Shown: positions 17,947 to 26,938 of the stretch, piece by piece
How the letters are laid out: each line of letters opens with the position of its first letter
How positions within the stretch are numbered: position 1 is the stretch's first letter
Assembly (NCBI GenBank): GCA_037968475.1
Contig: JBBKVO010000009.1
Location: 10,613-74,612, forward strand
Reading direction: 5' to 3'
Length of the DNA: 64,000 bases
Source of the DNA: SB11 sp037968475
GTDB taxonomy: Bacteria > Bacteroidota > Bacteroidia > UBA8524
Notes under the pieces: generated by a model
Database searches by the model: none
What the model was told of the DNA's origin: nothing
The model's input: the letters and a program-made list of their open reading frames with translations, nothing else
Program-made: the position numbers and the translations under genes

Positions 17947-18729
17947 TTAATCCATTTTATTTTGCTGTACCCATTGGGTGAGGGCAATAAATTCTTCTAC
18001 CCCCAATTCTTCAGGTCGCAATTTAGCAAATTCATGCTCACCAATTAAACCATCGGGTATGTTAAATTTTTTTAACGTATTGCGCAGCATTTTGCGGCGT
18101 TGGTTGAAGGTAGTTTTTATAACGTCTTTATACAACACCTCATCACAATCTATTGTTTGTCTTTCGTTGCGCACTATGCGTACCACGCCCGATTTTACTT
18201 TTGGTGGAGGTATAAATACATGCTCGTGTACTGTAAAAAGATATTCGGTAGTGTAATAGGTTTGTAACAATACTGATAATATACCGTAGGCTTTGGTACG
18301 AGGTTTTGCATTAAAACGCTCGGCCACCTCTTTCTGAAACATCCCCACCAACTCAGGTACTTTGTTTTTAAAATCAAGCATTTTAAATATTATCTGGCTG
18401 CTGATGTTGTAAGGAAAATTGCCCACTATGGCAAAAGGTTCGGCAAACATATCAGCAAGATTTAGCTTTAAAAAGTCTGAATCGAACAGCCTGTTCTCTA
18501 ATTGGGGATAGTGTTGTTTTAAGTAGGCGACTGAATCTCTGTCAATCTCAATACACCAAGTTGTAAAGCGAGGGTCTTGCAGTAAAAATTGGGTAAGTAC
18601 ACCCATGCCGGGGCCAATTTCTAGCGCTGTATTATAGCCTTGCCCTGTGAGGCTTTCGGCAATATCTTTGGCTATACTCTCATCATTTAAAAAATGCTGT
18701 CCGAGGTGTTTTTTTGGGGCTACCTTCAT
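17947..18729 (-). CDS. rsmA: 16S rRNA dimethyladenosine transferase (KsgA)
   Basis: 260 residues. It has the SAM-binding ALEIGPGMGVLT near residue 37, the leading KKHLGQHFLNDESIA, the catalytic NFPYNISSQI near 105 and the C-terminal PPPKVKSGVVRI. The enzyme dimethylates two adjacent adenosines near the 3' end of 16S rRNA during 30S assembly. It is followed closely by mgtE. Upstream, 70 bases separate it from the glutaminyl-cyclase-like gene. Confidence 0.96.
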   Translation of the reverse strand: MKVAPKKHLGQHFLNDESIAKDIAESLTGQGYNTALEIGPGMGVLTQFLLQDPRFTTWCIEIDRDSVAYLKQHYPQLENRLFDSDFLKLNLADMFAEPFAIVGNFPYNISSQIIFKMLDFKNKVPELVGMFQKEVAERFNAKPRTKAYGILSVLLQTYYTTEYLFTVHEHVFIPPPKVKSGVVRIVRNERQTIDCDEVLYKDVIKTTFNQRRKMLRNTLKKFNIPDGLIGEHEFAKLRPEELGVEEFIALTQWVQQNKMD

Positions 18730-18799
18730 ACTATATGCTTGTTACCCTAAATACCTAAAGGGATTTTGTCCTATCTATAAAAAAGCAAAGGTAGGCAGT

Positions 18800-19792
18800 T
18801 TATTTTTCGTTATAAATTACTTTCAGCAGGGTTTCGCCAACAGCTTGTAGCGTATTTTTGCTTATCACTTCCATATTATCGTTATGGGTGTGCCAAAAGC
18901 TGCCAAAACCGCCATTGGGTTCTATATGTATAATATCTACACAGGGTATGCCAGTGGCTTTGTACACATAGTAATGGTCATCGGTTATGCCGCCATAGTC
19001 TGTATATAAAAAGTAATTATAGTAGCCTAGTTGGTGGCCTGTTTGCCACACATTTTGCAATACTTGTGGTGCTGTTTGCCTTGATATGCCTTCCATTAAA
19101 AAGGTGGCATTGGTTGCCCCTGCCATATCCAACAATATACCATAATTGGCTTTGTAGTTGGGCGTATGTGGAGTTTTACCCCAAAATTGTGAGCCTAAGC
19201 AATACGAGTTTTCAACCTGTGGGCTGCCCCAATCTTCGGCATCAAAAAATATAATATCAACGCCCCAAGTAGGTTTGTTTATGCTTAGTTGGCGGGCTAC
19301 TTCAAGCAAAATACCTATGCCGCTACCACCATCGTTGGCACCCAAAATGGGTTTGTCTTTATCCTTAGTATCTTCATCGGCAAAAGGGCGGGTATCCCAG
19401 TGGGCGAATAGAAGCACCCTGTTTTTGGCTTCGGGGTTAAACTCGCCAATAATATTTTTAATAGTGATTTTAGTATTATCAAACGTAGTAGCCTCACCTT
19501 GTTGCATCACTACCTTGTCGGCATATTTACCCAATTCTGTATACAGGTATTGGGCGCATTTGGCGTGCTGCACCGTGCCAGGTACGCGGGGGCCAAAATC
19601 AACCTGTTTTTGCACATACATATAGGCTGTATCGGCACTAAAAGCAGGGCGTGTAACAGGTGCAGGTTTTGTAACTTGGGTAGTAGCAGTATCTTTAGTT
19701 TCTGTGCCTGTTCGGGGTTTATCAGGCTTACAGCTTGCAAGAGCAATTGCTGCAAACGCTACTATGCGGGTGTATTTTAGCAAGGAAGACAT
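18800..19792 (-). CDS. M28-family lipoprotein, glutaminyl-peptide cyclotransferase type
   Basis: 330 residues. The signal ends in IALASC (lipobox), followed by a Thr/Pro-rich linker to about residue 50. The catalytic domain has the zinc-binding pattern of M28-type glutaminyl cyclases: LLFAHWDTRPFAD near 128, ILGANDGGSGIGILLEVAR, IFFDAEDWG and the late FWHTHNDNMEV. These enzymes cyclise N-terminal Gln to pyroglutamate in exported proteins, which is frequent in Bacteroidota because signal peptidase I often leaves an N-terminal Gln. An aminopeptidase role is the alternative. Confidence 0.82.
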   Translation of the reverse strand: MSSLLKYTRIVAFAAIALASCKPDKPRTGTETKDTATTQVTKPAPVTRPAFSADTAYMYVQKQVDFGPRVPGTVQHAKCAQYLYTELGKYADKVVMQQGEATTFDNTKITIKNIIGEFNPEAKNRVLLFAHWDTRPFADEDTKDKDKPILGANDGGSGIGILLEVARQLSINKPTWGVDIIFFDAEDWGSPQVENSYCLGSQFWGKTPHTPNYKANYGILLDMAGATNATFLMEGISRQTAPQVLQNVWQTGHQLGYYNYFLYTDYGGITDDHYYVYKATGIPCVDIIHIEPNGGFGSFWHTHNDNMEVISKNTLQAVGETLLKVIYNEK

Positions 19793-19874
19793 TGCTACAA
19801 ATAACGGAATATTAGCTTAGTTATTGGGCGATTTTTTGTGGGTGGATTATAGGGTGATGAATTTTATACTAAAC

Positions 19875-19923
19875 AAATTACAGCGCGAAGCGGGACTTAA
19901 AGTCCCGCTTCGCGCTGTAATTT
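19875..19923. repeat. Perfect palindrome, ATTACAG / GGGACTT family, copy 1
   Basis: 24-base arms around a single A (19899). Ends AAATTACAG and centre GGGACTT are shared with the palindrome at 55410-55455, while the middle (CGCGAAGC) is different and fully compensated. It lies between divergent genes. With the hairpins at 19969-20022, it is the main content of the 385-base gap 19793-20177. Confidence 0.9.
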
Positions 19924-19968
19924 CAAAAAGGTGGGTTTTATACCCATCGAAAACACTATAGTACAACC

Positions 19969-20022
19969 ACCGAGCGGACGCTCGGTTTTTATAGGCACAA
20001 GCGGGACGCTTTCGCCAGCATG
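19969..20022. repeat. GC-rich AGCG-type double hairpin, copy 1
   Basis: ACCGAGCG ga CGCTCGGT (19969-19986) followed by TTTTTAT and then AAGCGGGACGCTTTCGCCAGC. Similar pairs of hairpins occur at 38351-38414 and 52175-52222, with a hairpin array at 61583-61686. The first hairpin plus T-run could act as a terminator, but no gene ends here on the plus strand. Confidence 0.65.
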
Positions 20023-20177
20023 GATATAGAACAAAGTCTTAAATTTGTCGAAAACCCTCTTTTCATAGAAAAAACTAACACTTCTATCACAAATACACCC
20101 TTTATTACGTTTACATAATGCAACTTGATGGTATGCATTACTATCTTTGGTAATACTTTTGAGGGGAATACTATAAC

Positions 20178-23100
20178 ATGACCGAAAACAGTTACGATAT
20201 ACTAATTGCAAAGCTCGATGAGTTTATCCGCAAGTATTATAAAAACCGCCTTATAAAAGGGGCTATATATACCATTGGCATATTGGTGCTGGCCATGCTT
20301 ACTGCCACCGTTATGGAGTATTACGGCAGGCTAAACAGTGTGTGGCGCGGTATACTATTTTTTACCACAATGGGGCTTAGTGCCTACGTGTTGGTACGTT
20401 TTATTTTTATTCCATTAGCCAAGCTATACCGCATAGGTTCGGTAATCAGTTACGAACAAGCCTCGCAAATTATAGGCAGTCATTTCACCCACGTGCAAGA
20501 TAAGCTACTAAATACCCTTCAATTAAAACACAATGCCGATGCTGTCCCCTCAGCACTTATACAAGCCAGTATCAACCAAAAAATAAACGAGTTAAAACCA
20601 GTCCCCTTCAAAGCAGCCATTAACCTAAACACCAATTACAAATACTTAAAATTTGCCCTTGTACCCGTACTGTTGTTTGTGGTGGTATTGTTTACCAATA
20701 GTCGCATTATTACCGAGGGTACTAACCGCATAGTAAACTACAATACCTTTTTTGAAGAGCAAGCCCCCTTTACTTTTAGCATACAAAACAAAAGTATGGA
20801 GACAATGCAGAATGAGGATTTTAATCTCGACCTAAAAGTAACAGGCGACGAACTACCCGCCGAAGTTTACCTTGAGATTGACGGCAATCGTTTTAAAATG
20901 GAAAAAAAGGATAAGCTGCACTTTGGCTATACCTTTAAAAACCTACAAAAAAATACCGATTTCCGTTTTTTCGCCAGTCAGTTTTATTCAAAAGAAAATA
21001 CTCTAAAAGTAGTAGCAAAACCCTTTGTTAGCGGCTTTAAAGCTACATTGGTATACCCCGCCTATCTAAACAAGAAAAACGAAACCGTTGAAAACGCAGG
21101 CGACTTAACCCTTCCGCAAGGCACTTCTGTAAAGTGGGATTTTAGCACCCGCAATACCGATGAGTTGCGCGTGAAATTTAAAGACTCGCTGTATACCCTT
21201 ACGCCCCTTAGTGGCAACCGTTTTCAGTTTAGTCGCCGTTTTATGCGCGAAAACTTTTACATAGTAAAAGCCGCAAGTAAAGAAGTAATAGGCAACGATT
21301 CGGTATTGTACAATATAAACGTAATACCCGATGCTTATCCCAGCATAAAAGTGCAAGAAACCAAAGATACCGTTAGCACCAAACTAGTATACTTTGCCGG
21401 CGAAGCTGCCGACGATTACGGCATTCACAAAATTACCTTCAACTATAAATTCTTAAAAAGCGAAGATGCCACCAAAACCCGTCAGGGTTTGCAAACCATT
21501 ACCATAAGCAATGGGGCTGGCGCTGATAGGCAGTTTTACCACATTTGGGATTTAGCCCTTATAAACCTGCAACCCGCCGAAGAGTTGGAATACTACTTTG
21601 AAGTATTTGATAACGATGGGGTAAACGGTAGCAAAAGCACTAAAAGTGCTGTAAAAACCTTTAGAGCCCTTACCAAAAAAGAAATAGAAGCCGATATAGC
21701 CCAAAGCAGCGAAGCCATCAAAGACAAGATGAAAGAGGCGATGGAGCAAACCAAAAAGATAGACAAGCAAATAAAAGACCTGCAAAAGAAACTGGTAGAA
21801 AAGAAAAACCTTACGTGGGAAGATAAACAGCAAATTGACGACCTGCTGAAAAAGCAAAAACAGTTGGAAAAACAGGTAGAAGACCTAAAACTTGAAAATC
21901 TTGAAAAAAGCATAAAAGAAAACGAATACAAGCCACAAAACAGCGAGTTACTAGAGAAACAAAAAGAGCTAGACAAACTGTTTGATGAGATTTTTACTGA
22001 TGAAATGAAAGAGATGTTGAAGCAGTTGGAACAACTGATGAAACAAGAGAATAAAGAGCTATTGAAAGAAGAGCTGGACAAGATGGAAATGGACACCAAA
22101 GATGCCAACAAACAGCTTGACCGTATGCTTGAGAACTATAAACGCCTTGAGGTTGAGAAAAAACTAAACGATGCCCTTGATAAGCTGGAAGAACTAGCCG
22201 ACAAGCAAGAAAAACTGGCCGATGAAACCGAAAAAGCCCCCGACAATGGCGAAGACCCTAAAAAACAACAAGAGCTGCAAGAAAAACAAAAAGACCTAAA
22301 CAAAGAGTTTGAAGACCTGAAAAAAGAACTAAACGAGGTTGAAAAACTGAACGAGGAGCTTGAAAAGCCAAACGATTTGGGCTTGGATGATAAAGAAGAG
22401 CAAGAAAAAGAGATAGAAGAAGAAATGCAGGGCAGCGAGAAGGATTTGGAGAAGAAAGATAATAAAGGAGCCGAGAAAAAGCAGCGTAAAGCCAAAGAGA
22501 AGATGCAGCAGATGAAGAAGAAGATGGAAACGCAGATGAAGATGGATCAGAAAGAGCAACAAACAGAAGACTACAATACCCTGCGCGAGATACTGGATAA
22601 CCTTATAGAGCTTTCGTTTGAGCAAGAAAAGGTAATGGAAAACCTGCGTACCATTACAGGCTACAATCCGCAATTGGTGGCACTTACCCAACGCCAGCGC
22701 AAAATGAAAGACGATGCCAAAATAATAGAAGATAGCCTGTTATCATTAAGCAAACGTGTAGTGCAAATGCGTACCTACATAAACCGTGAAGTAGGCGAGA
22801 TGAATAACAACATGAATAAATCGTTGTCGGCATTGGGACAAAGGCAAGTGCAGCTGGGTCGCAGCTACCAACAGTATACCATGACCAACCTAAACAACCT
22901 TGCCGTGATGCTTAGCGAAGTGCTTAAAAATATGCAAGAGAGTATGCAAATGCAGAGTAGCAGCGGCAAAGGGCAACAAAACAATGCCCGCAAAAAGAAA
23001 GGGAAAGGTGAAGGAAAAGAAATGGGCGAGTTGCGCAAAATGCAAGATGAGCTATACAAACGCCTAAAAAGTATGCAAGAAGGTCAAAAAGAAGGCGAGG

Positions 23101-23588
23101 GCAAAAAAGGTAAGAATGGTGAAAAAGAGGGTGAAGGTAAAGAAGGCGGCATGACCAGCAAAGAATGGGCACAAATGGCAGCCCAGCAAGAAGCCCTGCG
23201 CCGCAAACTAAACGAACTAGAGAAACAACTGAAACAAGAAGGCAACCAAGGTGCATTGGGCGATTTGAAAAAAACCCAAGAGATGATGGAAGAGATAGAG
23301 AAAGATTTGGTAAACAAACGCCTAACCATAGAAACCCTTAAACGCCAACAAGAAATACTAACCCGTATGCTTGACCACGAGCGTGCCGAAAAAGAACGCG
23401 AAACCGACAACGAGCGCAAAAGCAGCGAGGGAAAAGAGTTGGAACGCAAACTGCCGCCCAGTGTAGAAGAATACCTGAAAAAGAAAAACAAAGAGCAGGA
23501 GCTGCTAAAAACAATACCCCCCAGCTTACGCCAATACTATAAAAACAAAACCCGCGAATACTTTAAAGAAATTGGCGGCGAGGAGTAG
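20178..23588 (+). CDS. Very large DUF4175-family membrane/coiled-coil protein
   Basis: 1136 residues. Two membrane helices near 25-45 and 55-80 and a third near 155-175 are followed by a beta-rich region (about 190-480, with FAGEAADDYGIHKITFNYKF). Then comes a very long charged coiled coil (about 490-860) almost entirely Lys, Glu, Gln, Asp and Leu. The C-terminal part (about 860-1136) has Gly/Lys-rich linkers, helices and ends in LRQYYKNKTREYFKEIGG. This fits the DUF4175 family, whose function is unknown; similar proteins occur in many Bacteroidota. Probably an inner-membrane protein with a long periplasmic or cytosolic rod. Confidence 0.8.
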   Translation: MTENSYDILIAKLDEFIRKYYKNRLIKGAIYTIGILVLAMLTATVMEYYGRLNSVWRGILFFTTMGLSAYVLVRFIFIPLAKLYRIGSVISYEQASQIIGSHFTHVQDKLLNTLQLKHNADAVPSALIQASINQKINELKPVPFKAAINLNTNYKYLKFALVPVLLFVVVLFTNSRIITEGTNRIVNYNTFFEEQAPFTFSIQNKSMETMQNEDFNLDLKVTGDELPAEVYLEIDGNRFKMEKKDKLHFGYTFKNLQKNTDFRFFASQFYSKENTLKVVAKPFVSGFKATLVYPAYLNKKNETVENAGDLTLPQGTSVKWDFSTRNTDELRVKFKDSLYTLTPLSGNRFQFSRRFMRENFYIVKAASKEVIGNDSVLYNINVIPDAYPSIKVQETKDTVSTKLVYFAGEAADDYGIHKITFNYKFLKSEDATKTRQGLQTITISNGAGADRQFYHIWDLALINLQPAEELEYYFEVFDNDGVNGSKSTKSAVKTFRALTKKEIEADIAQSSEAIKDKMKEAMEQTKKIDKQIKDLQKKLVEKKNLTWEDKQQIDDLLKKQKQLEKQVEDLKLENLEKSIKENEYKPQNSELLEKQKELDKLFDEIFTDEMKEMLKQLEQLMKQENKELLKEELDKMEMDTKDANKQLDRMLENYKRLEVEKKLNDALDKLEELADKQEKLADETEKAPDNGEDPKKQQELQEKQKDLNKEFEDLKKELNEVEKLNEELEKPNDLGLDDKEEQEKEIEEEMQGSEKDLEKKDNKGAEKKQRKAKEKMQQMKKKMETQMKMDQKEQQTEDYNTLREILDNLIELSFEQEKVMENLRTITGYNPQLVALTQRQRKMKDDAKIIEDSLLSLSKRVVQMRTYINREVGEMNNNMNKSLSALGQRQVQLGRSYQQYTMTNLNNLAVMLSEVLKNMQESMQMQSSSGKGQQNNARKKKGKGEGKEMGELRKMQDELYKRLKSMQEGQKEGEGKKGKNGEKEGEGKEGGMTSKEWAQMAAQQEALRRKLNELEKQLKQEGNQGALGDLKKTQEMMEEIEKDLVNKRLTIETLKRQQEILTRMLDHERAEKERETDNERKSSEGKELERKLPPSVEEYLKKKNKEQELLKTIPPSLRQYYKNKTREYFKEIGGEE

Positions 23589-23662
23589 GTTTTAGTTTCA
23601 GGTTTAAAGTCTCTAGTTTTAGTGTCTAAACCATAACCTTAAAAAGGTTCATTTGGTACAGT

Positions 23663-23717
23663 AAAACCATTATCTATTTGTCAAATTTTTAAAATTTGAC
23701 AAATAGATAATGGTTTT
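23663..23717. repeat. Perfect palindrome, TTTGACAAA core family, copy 2
   Basis: 27-base arms around one T (23690). The core is TTTGTCAAATTTT plus complement; the outer arms AAAACCATTATCTA are unique to this copy. It separates the convergent DUF4175 and lipoprotein genes and could end both transcripts. Confidence 0.92.
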
Positions 23718-23742
23718 CTTGCCACAGCAATCAAGTTTAGTA

Positions 23743-24804
23743 TTACTCCCAATACTCAGCACTTTTAAAAGAACCTGTGCCGTAACCTGTGTTTTGCGAG
23801 CCTTTGTTTCGCGTTAATGCTATCGAAAAATAGGTTAGCCATGTTTTGTCCTCACTACTAAGTTTGGCAAATACATCCGTTGCTTTTGCAAAAAACAATG
23901 GTGTTGGGGGTAGCTTATAGCCTGATACAACAGGGTTGTGCAAGGGTGCAAAGGCAAATGTACTAACAGTGGTGTTTAGGTTATTATCAGTTTGCCAAGC
24001 ATAATATATTCGTGCTTTAGTAATACTGCCTGCACTAAAAGGTGTAATTGTTACCGCGTCTACACTGTCAATACCATCATTCATATTGTTTGGGTTAGGC
24101 ATTTGCGCCACATCAACATTTTTTGCTTTGGTGCTAACCTCTTTCCTTGTTAAATATTGTGATAGGGTGTAGTTGTCATACACAGCAATACTGTCATCTT
24201 GTATTGCCCAAGTATATAGTTTTTGTGCTACGGCTTTAAATTTATCAGTTGCTAATATCTTTAATGCTGAAACGGGTAATGGAGCTTTCTCTGATTCAAA
24301 AAAAGCATTTACAAAAGCAAGCTGCTCTTGGTTAAGGGCTTTCACCATTTCCTCCCATTTAAAATAAGCCTTTGCCGTATCGTTAACCACAAAAGCAAAA
24401 ACATTTTTAGTTTTGTCTACCCAACAGCCTTTTAGCTGCTCAGCACTTATACGGGTATACACTAAGGTATCAATTAAATCAAAAGGATCTAGTGGAGACT
24501 GTGGGTTGGCCATTTGCACCATGTCCATAGCACTATGAATTTTTTCAAAGCCTTCGGCTGAATATTTTTCTTTGCAAGCCTCATCTTTATATGCTATTAA
24601 TGAAGAATTTTCAACCTTTTTATATATCCGCTCTAAAAGCATGGTGTATTGCAAGATGCCGTATTCTTCTATTTCAGATTCCGTAAAATCGGTAGCCGAA
24701 TATTTTTTAGCACCATCGCTCTCTTTTGTTTGAGAAGTGTTTGCTTTTTTACACCCCCATACCATCAAGCAAGTGCCTAATAATAAAATGGTTAGTCTTT
24801 TCAT
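23743..24804 (-). CDS. Hypothetical lipoprotein
   Basis: 353 residues. MKRLTILLLGTCLMVWGC is a signal sequence ending in a lipobox-like Cys. The mature region is mixed alpha/beta with segments such as YGILQYTMLLERIYKKVEN, KAYFKWEEMVKALNQEQLAFVNAFFE and, near the end, DKTWLTYFSIALTRNKG. I do not recognise a family. It is transcribed toward the DUF4175 gene and separated from it by the palindrome at 23663-23717. Confidence 0.6.
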   Translation of the reverse strand: MKRLTILLLGTCLMVWGCKKANTSQTKESDGAKKYSATDFTESEIEEYGILQYTMLLERIYKKVENSSLIAYKDEACKEKYSAEGFEKIHSAMDMVQMANPQSPLDPFDLIDTLVYTRISAEQLKGCWVDKTKNVFAFVVNDTAKAYFKWEEMVKALNQEQLAFVNAFFESEKAPLPVSALKILATDKFKAVAQKLYTWAIQDDSIAVYDNYTLSQYLTRKEVSTKAKNVDVAQMPNPNNMNDGIDSVDAVTITPFSAGSITKARIYYAWQTDNNLNTTVSTFAFAPLHNPVVSGYKLPPTPLFFAKATDVFAKLSSEDKTWLTYFSIALTRNKGSQNTGYGTGSFKSAEYWE

Positions 24805-24875
24805 AGGATTAGTTTTATAGTTATCGCATTTTCATGCGTATTTATTGTAACTGCTATTACATATTAAACTATAAA

Positions 24876-25304
24876 CTAGCCCTCAAAGCCTACTTTAGCG
24901 TGTGAACCATCGCAAAAAGGTTTATTGCTGCTTTGCCCACAACGGCATAGGGCGGTGGTTTTGTTTTCAAGTGTTTGCTCGCCGTTTTTGTGTTTCAGTT
25001 TTAATGTGCCGTATACCAATAGCGGGCCATTGGGCAATGCTTCTATTACTGTTTCCAAATGGACTTCCTCTTTGTTGTTTTCGGCCTCATTCATAAAATA
25101 GCTAAGGGCACCGCTGGGACATTTTTTTATTTGATCAACAATTTGCTGGGTACTGGCTCCTTCAGGCTTTGCCCATGGGCGCTCGCGCGGATTAAAAACT
25201 GTGGGCAACCCCGTAAAACATAAAGTAGAGTGTATACATTTATCGGGTTGCCATACTATAGTTACCTCACCATTGGTATAGTGTTTCGTTATTTTCTTAT
25301 CCAT
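24876..25304 (-). CDS. YjdI-type [4Fe-4S] domain fused to a CDGSH iron-sulfur domain
   Basis: 142 residues in two modules. Residues about 5-75 form a divergent mono-cluster ferredoxin-like domain (PF06902 type) with Cys23, Cys29 and Cys62 (DKCIHSTLC and KKCPSGALSYF). Residues about 95-140 form a CDGSH domain with the full 3Cys-1His [2Fe-2S] ligand set: Cys120, Cys122, Cys131 and His135 in CRCGQSSNKPFCDGSH. The protein should carry two clusters and act in electron or cluster transfer. The partner is unknown. It stands alone between a lipoprotein gene and folE. Confidence 0.88.
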   Translation of the reverse strand: MDKKITKHYTNGEVTIVWQPDKCIHSTLCFTGLPTVFNPRERPWAKPEGASTQQIVDQIKKCPSGALSYFMNEAENNKEEVHLETVIEALPNGPLLVYGTLKLKHKNGEQTLENKTTALCRCGQSSNKPFCDGSHAKVGFEG

Positions 25305-25348
25305 GACTCTAGGTACAACAATTTACCTCACAAATTACGGGTTTCTAT

Positions 25349-25399
25349 GTAAACAACAAAGGGCGGTCTTTCGTAGAAAGACCGCCCTTTGTTGTTTAC
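25349..25399 (-). terminator. Strong terminator downstream of folE
   Basis: A 24-bp perfect stem (GTAAACAACAAAGGGCGGTC and onward) with a three-base GTA loop. It lies 28 bases past the folE stop on the minus strand. The A/T-rich outer stem supplies a T-run. Confidence 0.75.
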
Positions 25400-25426
25400 T
25401 GTTAATTTATACAATGGTATGGGCTA

Positions 25427-26116
25427 TTACTTACCCAAATATTTCAAAAACTCTTGGCGGGTAGCAGGGTCGTTAAACTTGCCGCAATACTCTACCGTGG
25501 TGGTAGTACTGGTTAAGTCGTTTATCCCGCGTGATTTCACACAATAGTGGTCGGCTTCAATCACCACTGCAATATCTTCTGTGTGCAAGGCTTCGCGCAG
25601 CTCGTTAGCTATTTGTTTGGTCATACGCTCTTGCACCTGTGGGCGTTTGGCGTAATAGTTTACTATGCGGTTTATTTTGCTTAGCCCTACCACATTGCCA
25701 TTGGGTATATAGGCTACGTGTGCTTTGCCTACTATTGGCACAAAATGATGCTCGCAATAGCTAAATAGCGAAATATCTTTCTCTACCAGCATTTGCTTGT
25801 ATTTGTACTTGTTTTCAAACAAAGTAACAGTAGGTTTATTTTTAGGGTTTAGGCCGCTAAAAATCTCTTCAACATACATTTTGGCTACACGTTGGGGGGT
25901 GCCTTTTAGGCTATCGTCGGTTAGGTCTAAACCTAGCACGTGCATTATTTCAGTAAAATGTTTTTGTATCAGCTCAATCTTCAGTTCGTCGTCCATTTTA
26001 AACGCATCTTCGCGCAAAGGTGTGTTGTGCGAAGTTGCTATATGGTCATCGCCCATTATATCTATGCCTTCGTCGCTATTCGCCGGAGTATTCAACATAA
26101 TTTCGTTCGGTTTCAT
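25427..26116 (-). CDS. folE: GTP cyclohydrolase I
   Basis: 229 residues. It has the zinc ligands SYCEHHFVPIVGKAH and HYCVKSRGI, the substrate loop SKINRIVNYYAKRPQVQERMT, and the GTPQRVAKMY region. It converts GTP to 7,8-dihydroneopterin triphosphate, entry to folate and queuosine/pterin pathways. The ATG at 26116 overlaps the end of the queD-like gene by 41 bases; a second ATG at 26098 also overlaps. The overlap indicates co-transcription with the PTPS gene. The first 40 residues are variable and probably disordered. Confidence 0.95.
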   Translation of the reverse strand: MKPNEIMLNTPANSDEGIDIMGDDHIATSHNTPLREDAFKMDDELKIELIQKHFTEIMHVLGLDLTDDSLKGTPQRVAKMYVEEIFSGLNPKNKPTVTLFENKYKYKQMLVEKDISLFSYCEHHFVPIVGKAHVAYIPNGNVVGLSKINRIVNYYAKRPQVQERMTKQIANELREALHTEDIAVVIEADHYCVKSRGINDLTSTTTTVEYCGKFNDPATRQEFLKYLGK

Positions 26117-26486
26117 ACAATGTTACAGTTAATTCTAGGTTTTTATCTAATCGTAGTCGTATTTTATTCCATATCACCCCGGCAATATTCTCCGCAGTAG
26201 GGTTTAAATTTTTAAACTCCTCAGTATCCAAATTCAGGTTGCGGTGATCAAAACATTCAATCACCTCCTCATCAATAATCGTTTTAAGTATTTTTAAATC
26301 GATAAGATAGCCACTTACAGGATCTACCTCACCCCTTACCTTCACCACAAGGTCATAATTATGTCCGTGATAATTGGGGTTGTTGCACAAACCAAAAAAC
26401 TCCTTGTTCTTTTCCTCCGTCCATTGCGGCACGTGAAGGCGGTGGGCAGCATTAAAATGTGCTTTTCTAAAAGCCGATATCTTCAT
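26076..26486 (-). CDS. queD: 6-pyruvoyl-tetrahydropterin synthase / 6-carboxytetrahydropterin synthase family
   Basis: 136 residues, a T-fold enzyme. Zinc ligands: FNAAHRL near residue 12 and YHGHNYD near 39. The catalytic Cys is in GLCNNPNYH, and ECFDHRNLN and TLYETERNYVEY complete the active site. It uses dihydroneopterin triphosphate, the FolE product, giving either 6-carboxytetrahydropterin (queuosine) or 6-pyruvoyl-tetrahydropterin. The two cannot be told apart here. It precedes and overlaps folE, forming a two-gene pterin operon. Confidence 0.9.
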   Translation of the reverse strand: MKISAFRKAHFNAAHRLHVPQWTEEKNKEFFGLCNNPNYHGHNYDLVVKVRGEVDPVSGYLIDLKILKTIIDEEVIECFDHRNLNLDTEEFKNLNPTAENIAGVIWNKIRLRLDKNLELTVTLYETERNYVEYSGE

Positions 26487-26892
26487 TTACTATTTACTGA
26501 TAACCAATTTTCTTTCGTATTGTTTAATATTTAAGAAAAAAAGTTACACGCTATTAAAATTTCACAGTTCAAACATCAAAGCTTAGTATCAAAAACTATG
26601 CTACACTATAAAAATACAACTTTTGTCGTGTATTACTCCACAAATTTCTTTTTGCAGAAAATATAGCATAAAACAAAATCCAAAATCTGCATATATCCGT
26701 ATATAATGTAGGGTCTGTAAAATAATATTAAGCTATTAATTGAAAACCCGAGGGTATTTTGTTAGGTAAGGCATTGTTTTTGTACTTAGTAGTGTATTCT
26801 ACCCTGCTTAGTTCAACATAAAAAGATAAAAGCCTCATGCATGTAGCTTCCAAAAATCTTGCAACCCTTGTATATACAGATGTACAGGTATG

Positions 26893-26934
26893 TTGTTTAA
26901 ACAATGTTTAATGTTTTTGTAAAAAAGTTAAACA
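26893..26934. promoter_or_regulatory. Cluster of GTTTAA / TTAAAC boxes upstream of the sigma-crt promoter
   Basis: TTGTTTAAACAA (26893-26904) is a 12-base palindrome, followed at once by TGTTTAA (26905-26911) and GTTAAACA (26927-26934). A further GTTAAACA lies at 26993-27000, just before the ATG. The cluster flanks the promoter and looks like an operator array. The binding protein is unknown. Confidence 0.4.
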
Positions 26935-26938
26935 AAAG

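Noticed and set aside
21552..23491. Ser/Phe/Leu-rich open frames antisense to the DUF4175 gene
   Set aside because: They are mirror images of the Lys/Glu-rich coiled-coil codons (AAG/GAA give CTT/TTC); low complexity explains their length.
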